Source of the DNA: JBBIJR01 sp037445875
Lineage (GTDB): Bacteria; CLD3; SB21
DNA length: 21,408 nt
Assembly: GCA_037445875.1 (NCBI GenBank)
Contig: JBBIJR010000061.1
Coordinates: forward strand, 1 to 21,408
Reading direction: 5' to 3'
Shown here: positions 1-6,676 of the stretch, one piece after another
How positions within the stretch are numbered: position 1 is the first letter of the stretch
How the letters are laid out: the number at the start of each line of letters is the position of its first letter
Notes under the pieces: model-generated
The model's input: only the letters and a program-made list of their open reading frames with translations
What the model was told of the DNA's origin: nothing
Databases searched by the model: none
Position numbers and translations under genes: made by a program

Positions 1-1010
1 GTGTTGGAAAGAAACCAGTTGTTGCCTGCGTCCGTCGATTTCAGTATTCCTTTTTCATCAATTGCTGCAAAAAGCACGTTGAAATTCCCCGGCGTGGCGA
101 CCAGTTGAAGCACCTTCTTCACCCGTCCCAGACTTCCGATGTCGGTTTCATTGTACACCTGGGTCCAGGACTGACCGCCATCCGTCGACCGAAATATGCC
201 CGACCGATTGACAAAATTAATGGTATACCGCCCGGAGGTCGTGGCCGCCAGGACGATGTCGGGATTGGCCGGATCCACGATGACGCGTGCAATATTGTTG
301 AAGTCCCGGTTGGCCACGGTGCTCGGGAGTTGGAACCACGTCTGACCGTGGTCCGTGGACTTGAGCATGCCGTCGCCGTTGACCACGTCGATGTTGAACA
401 TGCTCTCGCCCGTCCCCGCGTACAGGATATCGTGATTGGATTCCGCCATCGCAAGGGTCGAGACGGCGAGATTGGCCAGATACGGAGCCACTTCGATCCA
501 CGTCTGTCCCGCATCGGTCGTTTTCCATATGCCGCCGCCCACGCTGCCAATAAGCCACGTATTTCCGGTGGAATCGCCCGGATCCACGATCAATCCGCGA
601 ACACGGCCTGCGATGTTGCCCGGACCCCGCTCGGTCCAGGGGAGTTGAACGGCCGAAGCCGGCTTTCGTCGAAGGGCCCTGTTGAGTTCCGTCATGCGAT
701 AGTTGGGTGGATAGGAGGGCACCGTAGCGCCGGACGGAATCCTCATCTCATACAGGATTCGCGCGAATTCGTCCGGCTGATCGGCACGCGGATTAAGGCC
801 AAGCCGTTTTTCCAGCCGTTGAAGTTTGCGGGCAGCGGTCTCTGCGCGAACACGGTCGGTGCCCGCATCGGTCATCTCACGCTGCAGCGATGCAAAAGCG
901 TCCGTGAATTCGGATGGTATCGTCTCTGGAACCGGTCGGAGGTTCTGGAACACAGCCATCGTGACGGTGGTCAAAGCAACGGACATAAGGAGCAGTACTC
1001 TAAAACTCAT
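1..1010 (-). CDS. Secreted Asp-box (BNR/sortilin-like) beta-propeller protein, C-terminus outside window
   Basis: The reading frame opens at ATG 1010-1008 and stays open to base 1, giving 336 residues without a stop; the C-terminal part lies beyond the window. Residues 1-20 are a hydrophobic signal peptide (MSFRVLLLMSVALTTVTMAV). Residues 35-75 are charged and helical. From about residue 125 there is a beta-propeller with four Asp boxes of the SxDxGxTW type: TTDAGQTW (164-171), STDHGQTW (218-225), STDGGQSW (275-282) and STDAGNNW (325-332), spaced 50-57 residues. Such repeats occur in sialidases, VPS10/sortilin domains and many secreted proteins of FCB bacteria, where a C-terminal sorting domain is common but cannot be checked here. 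No sialidase catalytic residues can be assigned, so enzymatic activity is unproven. GGAG sits six bases before the ATG. The gene has its own promoter and is separated from hutH by 142 bp. Confidence 0.85.
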   Translation of the reverse strand, partial: MSFRVLLLMSVALTTVTMAVFQNLRPVPETIPSEFTDAFASLQREMTDAGTDRVRAETAARKLQRLEKRLGLNPRADQPDEFARILYEMRIPSGATVPSYPPNYRMTELNRALRRKPASAVQLPWTERGPGNIAGRVRGLIVDPGDSTGNTWLIGSVGGGIWKTTDAGQTWIEVAPYLANLAVSTLAMAESNHDILYAGTGESMFNIDVVNGDGMLKSTDHGQTWFQLPSTVANRDFNNIARVIVDPANPDIVLAATTSGRYTINFVNRSGIFRSTDGGQSWTQVYNETDIGSLGRVKKVLQLVATPGNFNVLFAAIDEKGILKSTDAGNNWFLSN

Positions 1011-1095
1011 GACGTACTCCTTTTCTTAATCTTGGAATGGTCAGCCGGTTCAACGGCGAAGAAGCGAGTCCCGTGTTCGCTCGGCAGGCACACCA

Positions 1096-1124
1096 ACAAT
1101 AGCAACGATCGGGCAGCGAGTCAA
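1096..1124 (-). promoter_or_regulatory. Sigma70-type promoter for the Asp-box protein
   Basis: On the minus strand TTGACT (1124-1119) is followed after 17 bases by TATTGT (1101-1096). The predicted start of transcription is near 1089, leaving a leader of about 80 bases before ATG 1010. Both hexamers are close to consensus and spacing is optimal. The site lies just downstream of the hutH stop codon, so the propeller gene probably has its own transcript. Confidence 0.7.
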
Positions 1125-1152
1125 CCGCAAAATCGAAGGATGCTTGCGGTGT

Positions 1153-2652
1153 CTAATTCCAGACGACCTCCACAAGGCGCTTGCGGAAAAGCAGTTCCTG
1201 AGCCCTGGCAATATCGACGGCGGTCACACGATCGCGCTCCAGGGGCTCGACGTGTTCTCTCAGCAGGTGATAGGCCCGCGACGTCCGTTGGGCGAGTTCG
1301 ACCGGCTTTCGGAAATCGGCGGCCTGTGCGGCGCAGAGCCATTCGATCGCCAGAATGGTCTCTACGTTCTCGACGACTTTCAGGCACTTGCGGGCGGCGA
1401 TCGTGCCCATGCTGACATGATCCTCTTTGTTCGCCGACGTTGGAATGGAGTCCACGCTGGCCGGATGGCACAGATGCTTGTTCTCCGAAGCAAGCGCGGC
1501 GGCCGTGTACTGCGCGATCATGTAGCCGGAGTGAAGACCTCCGTTCCGGGCGAGGAAAGGCGGAAGTCCGTCGCTCAGCGAGGCGTCCATCATCCAGGCC
1601 ACGCGCCGCTCGGAGATACTGCCAAGTTCGCTGATGGCTATGGCGAGGTAATCCATGACGAGGGCAATCGGCTGCCCGTGGAAATTGCCCCCCGAGAGCA
1701 CCTCACCGCGTTCAGGAAACACGAGCGGATTATCGGTGGCGGCGTTGATCTCGCGTTCGACGACCTGTTTTACGTGCACGGCGGCATCCCGGCTCGCTCC
1801 GTGGACCTGGGGTATGCAGCGGACGCTGTAGGCGTCCTGGACCTTCTTGCAATGGCGGTGCGAGAGGACGAGCGGGCTTGCCTGGAGCAAGGTGCGAAGA
1901 TTCTCCGCGGAAACGCTCTGACCCTCGTGGATGCGTGCGTCGAATGCGACATCGGTGCAGAGGAGGACTTCTGTGCTCATCGCGCCCAGAATGTCGGCAG
2001 ACTCGAGCAGATTCAGCGCCCGCAGCAGGGCCACGCATGCGACAGCCGTCATGGCCTGCGTTCCGTTGAGAACGGCCAATCCTTCCTTGGACCTGAGGCG
2101 TACAGGACCCAATCCCGCCTTTTGCAGGGCCTCCGCGGCGGACATACGTCGACCCTCCAGAACACACACACCCTCTCCGATCATGGCGAGCGCCAGGTGG
2201 GCCAGCGGGGCAAGGTCTCCGCTGGCTCCTACGGAGCCTTTTTCCGGGATGACCGGAAGGACGTCGCGGCGAAACATGTCGATCAGCAACTGAATGATTT
2301 CGGGCCGGACACCGGAAAGGCCCTTGGCCAGTGCGTTTGCCTTCAACAACAACATCGTTCGGACCACAGAGTCCGGCAGAGGATCGCCCACGCCGGTCGC
2401 ATGGCTGCGAACGAGATTCTCCTGGAGTTCATCGGTATGGGCCTCCGAGATGGCCACGTCACTGAATTTTCCAAAGCCCGTGTTGACCCCGTACACCACA
2501 TCGCCCCGGCGGACAATATCTTCGACGACCTCGCGCGAGCGCCGCACCCGGTCCCATGCCGCATCCGACAAGCGAATCTGCGTCGGCTGATCCAACGCCT
2601 CCTCCATGGATTCAAGCGTCAGGTGGTCACCATCTAGCTCAAGGTAGTTCAT
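1153..2652 (-). CDS. hutH: Histidine ammonia-lyase
   Basis: Encodes a 499-residue enzyme that deaminates L-histidine to urocanate, the first step of histidine catabolism, in the cytoplasm. The family hallmark is present: GSVGASGDLAPLAHL, with Ala143-Ser144-Gly145 forming the MIO electrophile, the usual position in bacterial HutH. NTGFGK near residue 50 and NLVRSHATGVG near 80 are typical; the Ser-His pair favours histidine over tyrosine or phenylalanine. The length matches the family (about 500-510). I chose ATG 2652 because the protein then begins MNYLELDGDHLTLESM, as homologues do; the frame itself continues 41 codons upstream into the neighbouring gene. The start overlaps the TGA of the upstream CysZ-like gene in ATGA, so translation is probably coupled. 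There is no hutU, hutI or hutG in the window, so the rest of the pathway must lie elsewhere or be absent. Confidence 0.95.
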   Translation of the reverse strand: MNYLELDGDHLTLESMEEALDQPTQIRLSDAAWDRVRRSREVVEDIVRRGDVVYGVNTGFGKFSDVAISEAHTDELQENLVRSHATGVGDPLPDSVVRTMLLLKANALAKGLSGVRPEIIQLLIDMFRRDVLPVIPEKGSVGASGDLAPLAHLALAMIGEGVCVLEGRRMSAAEALQKAGLGPVRLRSKEGLAVLNGTQAMTAVACVALLRALNLLESADILGAMSTEVLLCTDVAFDARIHEGQSVSAENLRTLLQASPLVLSHRHCKKVQDAYSVRCIPQVHGASRDAAVHVKQVVEREINAATDNPLVFPERGEVLSGGNFHGQPIALVMDYLAIAISELGSISERRVAWMMDASLSDGLPPFLARNGGLHSGYMIAQYTAAALASENKHLCHPASVDSIPTSANKEDHVSMGTIAARKCLKVVENVETILAIEWLCAAQAADFRKPVELAQRTSRAYHLLREHVEPLERDRVTAVDIARAQELLFRKRLVEVVWN

Positions 2653-3413
2653 CCGGCCCCCATGGAGGTTGTGCCTGAAGGGTGGAATTCTCTGATGTAG
2701 AGAAGCGTTCCCGCCGTCACGCAAACAGGTAGAAGAAGAAGATTCACGATGGGAATGAGTCCGAGCAAGAAGCACGCAGAGCCAAATCCAACCGACAACG
2801 ACTTGCGGGACCAGAGCAGGCGGTACCGCTCGAGCAGTCCATCCAGCCGCCGCTCCATCGCGTAGTCGGTGAAATTAAAAGCGAGCGCAAAAGCCGTGTA
2901 CAAGAACATGCCGGCGGCATAGAGCACCTGGCCCAGCACGGGGATAAGATTCAGGAGCAGAAGAGGCAAAAAGAAAAGCACGAGAAGCACCAGTTTCTTC
3001 AGCTCGGTTTTGAATGCACGGCGCGCATCGCGCCACGCACCCACCCACGAAAAGAGGCCAGAGGTCGATCGGTCGGTCTCCAAGGCTTCAACCTTTTCGG
3101 ACAGCACGGCATTGAACGGGGCGGCGATCAGATTTCCGATCACCGTAAAAGCATAAAAAGCCACCACCAGAAAAGTCGCTACGAGCAGGACGGCGAGGAC
3201 ATAGTACATGACGGCAAAATACCAGGCTTCGTTGCGCGGGACCATGTCCAGCAATCGGCCAAGTTTGCTCAGAAACAGGAAGAAGCCCGTGCCGAACACG
3301 AGGACGTTGATGAGGAAGGGGATGAAAACGAATCGGGCCAGTCCCCGTCTGGAAAAGACGAACTTCAGCCCGACGGCAGGATAACGCAGGCCTTTGGCGA
3401 AATCGGAAATCAT
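2649..3413 (-). CDS. CysZ/EI24-family integral membrane protein
   Basis: A 254-residue polytopic membrane protein of the EI24/CysZ family (E. coli CysZ is a sulfate transporter; many distant members have no known substrate). It opens with SDFAKGLRYPAVGLKFVFSR, the usual amphipathic entry, then shows hydrophobic stretches at about residues 25-50, 65-100, 140-165, 165-190 and 210-240. I chose ATG 3413, which has GGAGG three bases upstream; a TTG codon at 3449 in the same frame would lie inside the terminator hairpin of the preceding gene. Its last codons overlap the hutH start (GGATGA), so the two form a coupled pair. No cysteine biosynthesis genes are near, so sulfate transport should not be assumed. 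A role in moving histidine or its products is possible from context only. Confidence 0.8.
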   Translation of the reverse strand: MISDFAKGLRYPAVGLKFVFSRRGLARFVFIPFLINVLVFGTGFFLFLSKLGRLLDMVPRNEAWYFAVMYYVLAVLLVATFLVVAFYAFTVIGNLIAAPFNAVLSEKVEALETDRSTSGLFSWVGAWRDARRAFKTELKKLVLLVLFFLPLLLLNLIPVLGQVLYAAGMFLYTAFALAFNFTDYAMERRLDGLLERYRLLWSRKSLSVGFGSACFLLGLIPIVNLLLLPVCVTAGTLLYIREFHPSGTTSMGAG

Positions 3414-3429
3414 CGGCCTCCGTTTAAAC

Positions 3430-3456
3430 AAAAAGAGACGGTCTTGCAACCGCCTC
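3430..3456 (-). terminator. Rho-independent terminator after the M20 dipeptidase gene
   Basis: Read on the minus strand, GAGGCGGT (3456-3449) pairs with ACCGTCTC (3442-3435), an 8-bp stem with one G-U pair and a six-base loop TGCAAG, followed directly by five T (3434-3430). It lies 26 bases past the M20 stop codon and 17 bases before the ATG of the CysZ-like gene. It should end or reduce read-through into cysZ-like/hutH. I see no convincing promoter between it and that ATG, so it may be leaky. Confidence 0.7.
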
Positions 3457-3481
3457 CCGATACGTTCGTCCTGCTCAAGGT

Positions 3482-4849
3482 TCAGGCCCCTGCCAATTCG
3501 TCAAAAAACAGCGCGGAACACTTGATGCCGCGATGAAAGTTGGCCAGCTTGAAATGTTCGTTGGGGGAGTGAATGGCGTCGGAATCCAGGCCGTACCCGA
3601 GCATGACCGATTTGAGGCCCAAGAATCGCTCGAAAGAGGCGACGACCGGAATCGTCCCGCCTTCGCGGGCGAAGAGCGGCTTCTTCTTGAATACTTTGGC
3701 CATGGCGTTGCCGGCTGCCCGAATCTCCTTGCTGCCGATGTCGATCATCGCCGGGTGGCCGCCATGAAGGGCGGTGACTTTGATCTGCATCGTCCGGGGA
3801 CACAGCTTCTTCACGTACTTCTCAAACAGACGTGCCGTCTCTTCCGGTGTCTGGTCCGGAACGAGCCGCATACTGATCTTGGCCCCGGCCCTGGACGGCA
3901 GAACGGTTTTGGCGCCCTCGCCCTGGTAACCGCCCCAGATGCCGTTGCAGTCGAGCGTGGGACGAGCACTGACCTGTTCCAGGATCGAATAGCCCTTCTC
4001 TCCGAACGTGTCCTTGATGCCGAGTTCCTTCAGGTACCGGGACCGGTTAAAAGGCAGTTTCTTGTAGGCATCACGTTCTTTCTTGGACAGCGGGCGGACC
4101 TTCCTGTAAAAGCCCGGGATCGTGATCTTTCCGTTCCTGTCCTTCAGTTTGGCAATGAGATTGCTCAGCTCGTTGACCGGATTGGCCACCGCACCGCCGT
4201 ACACACCGGAGTGGAGATCGCGAACGGGACCTGTCATCTCTACCTGCATGTAGCATAACCCGCGGAGACCGTACGTTATGGACGGCACTTCGTCGGCAAA
4301 CATCGAGGTATCGGAGATCATCACGACGTCCGCCTTGAGCAGGTCCTTATGGGATTTGATGAACTCGTCGAGGTGAGAGCTTCCGACCTCCTCTTCGCCT
4401 TCGATGAGGAACCTAATATTGATCGGGAGACGGCCGTTGACCTTCATGTGGGCTTCCACAGCCTTGAAGTTCAGAAACACCTGACCCTTGTCGTCGCTGG
4501 ACCCACGGGCGTAAATGTAGCCGTCCCGAATCGTCGGGTCGAACGGGTTGTTGTCCCACAAATCGACGGGGTCCACCGGCTGCACATCGTAATGTCCGTA
4601 ATACAGTACCGTCGGCTTTCCCGGGGCTCCCAGCCATTCACCGAACACCAGGGGGTGTCCGGGCGTGGCAAACACCTGCACATGGTTCAGTCCGATCTTG
4701 CGCATCTGGCCGGCAACGTACTCCGCACACCGCTGGACGTCTTGCTTGTGTTCCGGACTCGTGCTGATACTGGGTATTCGAAGGAATTCCTTCAGTTCTT
4801 CCAAGTAGTCGTTCTCATGCCGGTCGATATGTGCGAGGACGTTATCCAT
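3482..4849 (-). CDS. M20-family metallo-dipeptidase (CNDP/DUG1-like)
   Basis: A 455-residue cytosolic-type zinc dipeptidase of the M20 family, subgroup of carnosinase and Dug1-like enzymes. The metal site is intact: GHYDVQP gives His86 and Asp88, GSSDDKGQ gives the bridging Asp119, and EGEEEVGS gives catalytic Glu153 and metal ligand Glu154. The dimerisation (lid) domain occupies roughly residues 205-370, with a GYQGEG-type segment, and the C-terminal metal ligand is probably His432 region (DAIHSPNEHF). ATG 4849 was chosen over an ATG 13 codons upstream because GGAGG lies five bases before it and MDNVLAHIDRHENDYLEEL is the usual N-terminus. There is no signal peptide. A terminator follows the gene. 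Substrate is unknown; its position one gene from hutH raises the possibility of His-containing dipeptides, which is inference. Confidence 0.92.
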   Translation of the reverse strand: MDNVLAHIDRHENDYLEELKEFLRIPSISTSPEHKQDVQRCAEYVAGQMRKIGLNHVQVFATPGHPLVFGEWLGAPGKPTVLYYGHYDVQPVDPVDLWDNNPFDPTIRDGYIYARGSSDDKGQVFLNFKAVEAHMKVNGRLPINIRFLIEGEEEVGSSHLDEFIKSHKDLLKADVVMISDTSMFADEVPSITYGLRGLCYMQVEMTGPVRDLHSGVYGGAVANPVNELSNLIAKLKDRNGKITIPGFYRKVRPLSKKERDAYKKLPFNRSRYLKELGIKDTFGEKGYSILEQVSARPTLDCNGIWGGYQGEGAKTVLPSRAGAKISMRLVPDQTPEETARLFEKYVKKLCPRTMQIKVTALHGGHPAMIDIGSKEIRAAGNAMAKVFKKKPLFAREGGTIPVVASFERFLGLKSVMLGYGLDSDAIHSPNEHFKLANFHRGIKCSALFFDELAGA

Positions 4850-4903
4850 GGGAGCCTCCAGACAAGGTTGAGAAGTGGGATTCAGCATGCATCGACAGAA
4901 GGG

Positions 4904-4932
4904 ATGGTACTTGTTTTTGCACTAAGATTCAA
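4904..4932 (-). promoter_or_regulatory. Possible promoter for the M20 dipeptidase
   Basis: Minus-strand TTGAAT (4932-4927) and TACCAT (4909-4904) are separated by 17 bases, each matching four of six consensus positions. The expected start is near 4897, about 48 bases before ATG 4849. It is the best candidate in the divergent region but modest. Confidence 0.4.
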
Positions 4933-4950
4933 GAGCCGACCGTCTTTTTC

Positions 4951-4980
4951 TTGACTATTCCAGCGAAAAGCGGTTATATT
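4951..4980 (+). promoter_or_regulatory. Sigma70-type promoter for the LPP20/CsgG/DUF4384 gene
   Basis: TTGACT (4951-4956) and TATATT (4975-4980) are 18 bases apart. The predicted start near 4987 leaves a leader of about 38 bases to ATG 5025. The probable M20 promoter lies back to back with it within 4904-4980, so one regulator could act on both. Confidence 0.65.
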
Positions 4981-5024
4981 TTTATGTCCTTTCTCTTTCA
5001 CTCGATCCATAAACACGAGGCCCC

Positions 5025-6638
5025 ATGGAACGAATCCTGATCCTCCTTAGCGTGACGATTGGCTTCCTGGCGGCCGGGACGTCCGTCGCCCAGGAAAAAG
5101 ACTGGGTCAAGAAACAGAAGAACGAAAAACTCTCCTCGGATCGGTACATGCAGTTCGTCGGAACCGGCAGCACGGCGGAGGAGGCCGAGACGCAGGCCTT
5201 GCTGGGCATTGCACGCATGATCGAGGTCACGATTACCGGCGAACAGAAATACGAAAGCACGGAAGAAATCAAAGGCAAGAAAGGCGAAATATCCTCCAAA
5301 GTGCAGGAATCGTCCCGGGCGTCGGTCCATCTGAACCTTCAGGGGCTGCGGATTGAGGACCGCGACTTCCGAAAGAAGGATAAGACGCACTTCGCACTGG
5401 CGGTACTGGACCGCCAGGTCGCAGGCCAGGCCTTGCGGGCCGAAATCGCCGACCGCGACAAGCGGTTTCGGAGTTTCATCGATCAGAGCAAGGTGCTGTT
5501 CGACAACAAGAGCTATTATGAAGCGATTGAAAAACTGATCGTCTGTCACGGGGAACTGAAGCACATCAACGAACAAGTGAAGAAGATAAGAGTGATTCTG
5601 CCGGATGCGGAATTCGAGAAATCGATCGCCAAGGGTCCGGAAGAGGCGAAGATCCTCTCCATGTTGGACGCCATCGGCAAGGATCAGGAACACTCCACGC
5701 TGGATGTGGTCACCGCTCTGCTCATGTTCAAGCTGTACGATACGTTCGAGCAGTACGCCTCCTCCACTTCGGTGGTGATCGGCAATTTCAATTACAAGGA
5801 CACCAAAATGTCGAGTGCCTTCACGGCGTACTTCAAAGAAAAAATGGAGATCGAGCTCGGCAAGGTGTCCGGCATCAAGGTGATCGGCAGCCGGACCGTT
5901 TCGCAATACCTCAAATCGCACGGGATCGAGTTTGACGGTACGGCGCAGGGACTTGCAAAAATCTCGGGTGCCGACGCGACGATTGTCGGGAGCTACTGGG
6001 AACTGGACGACCGGATCGAGCTCAAAACGCAGATTGTCGGTCGTGTGACCGGGGAGACCTTGGGCAGCGCCCATATCACGTTCCCCTCCGCTCTGATTCC
6101 GAAATCGATCAGTCTGAAGCCGGACAATTTCTCCCAGATTCAGAGCGATCTTGCCTTGCTCAAAGACAATCCGAGCGGCTCGGAGCTGAAAGTCGTGGTC
6201 TGGACGGACCGGGGCGACGGGGGAGTCTACAAGGAAAAGGAAAAACTGCTCGTGTATGTAAAGTCGAACAAGGACTGTTACGTCAAGGTTGTGTACCATG
6301 ACGCGAGCGGCAAGAACATTCAAGTCTTTCCTAACAGCTATTCGGAAAAGACGGTTAAGATCACGGCCAACACGGTCTACACGATCGGAGGGGAGGATTC
6401 TCCGTTCACCTTTGAAGTCAGCGAGCCGTTCGGAACCGAGTTGATCAAAGCCTTTGCCAGCACCACTCCGCTTCCCGAACCCGATGCGTCGGACCTTCAA
6501 GACGCGGGAAACGGAATGTTCATTATCAAGAAATCAACCCGCGACATGGTCGCGATGTTCAAAGGCAAGACCGCTCAAAGTGGGGACTTCGCCGAGTCCA
6601 GTGTGTCCCTGACCACCGTAAAAGATCTTCCTCATTAG
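5025..6638 (+). CDS. Secreted LPP20 / CsgG-TolB-like / DUF4384 envelope protein
   Basis: A 537-residue exported protein. Residues 1-23 form a signal peptide (hydrophobic core ILILLSVTIGFLAAG, then TSVAQ), without a lipobox cysteine. Residues 28-135 resemble the LPP20/FlgT N-terminal fold: FVGTGSTAEEAETQALLGIA followed by a charged strand-rich part. Residues 140-235 are mainly helical and may be a spacer. Residues about 248-370 look like a CsgG/TolB-N-like domain (VVIGNFNYKD, IKVIGSRTVSQYL, ADATIVGSYWELDDRIEL). Residues about 384-490 match the DUF4384 pattern (KVVVWTDRG, KEKLLVYVKSNKDCYVKVVY, IQVFPN, FTFEVSEPFGTELIKAFAS). Such proteins are periplasmic or outer-membrane associated; their exact function is unknown. 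GAGG lies four bases before the ATG. No terminator separates it from the kinase gene 38 bp downstream, so the two may be co-transcribed. Domain calls are by eye. Confidence 0.8.
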   Translation: MERILILLSVTIGFLAAGTSVAQEKDWVKKQKNEKLSSDRYMQFVGTGSTAEEAETQALLGIARMIEVTITGEQKYESTEEIKGKKGEISSKVQESSRASVHLNLQGLRIEDRDFRKKDKTHFALAVLDRQVAGQALRAEIADRDKRFRSFIDQSKVLFDNKSYYEAIEKLIVCHGELKHINEQVKKIRVILPDAEFEKSIAKGPEEAKILSMLDAIGKDQEHSTLDVVTALLMFKLYDTFEQYASSTSVVIGNFNYKDTKMSSAFTAYFKEKMEIELGKVSGIKVIGSRTVSQYLKSHGIEFDGTAQGLAKISGADATIVGSYWELDDRIELKTQIVGRVTGETLGSAHITFPSALIPKSISLKPDNFSQIQSDLALLKDNPSGSELKVVVWTDRGDGGVYKEKEKLLVYVKSNKDCYVKVVYHDASGKNIQVFPNSYSEKTVKITANTVYTIGGEDSPFTFEVSEPFGTELIKAFASTTPLPEPDASDLQDAGNGMFIIKKSTRDMVAMFKGKTAQSGDFAESSVSLTTVKDLPH

Positions 6639-6676
6639 GAGCCGGCGACCTCGAGGAAAGGATTGAAGCGAATACG

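Noticed and set aside
1124..1150. 7-bp inverted repeat (ACCGCAA / TTGCGGT) just after hutH, considered as terminator
   Set aside because: The loop is 13 bases, no U-tract follows, and it overlaps the -35 box of the next promoter. It may be chance.
1144..2637. Long plus-strand open frame (497 codons) opposite hutH
   Set aside because: It is the antisense shadow of hutH, whose catalytic motifs and start context are convincing. The translated product has no recognisable domain and is rich in His, Arg and Gly.
3414..3449. Upstream TTG start for the CysZ-like gene
   Set aside because: It falls within the terminator hairpin; ATG 3413 has its own GGAGG and gives the normal N-terminus.
4998..6500. 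Minus-strand frame of 500 codons opposite the LPP20/DUF4384 gene
   Set aside because: Antisense shadow caused by codon bias; the plus-strand frame has a promoter, a ribosome site and a signal peptide.
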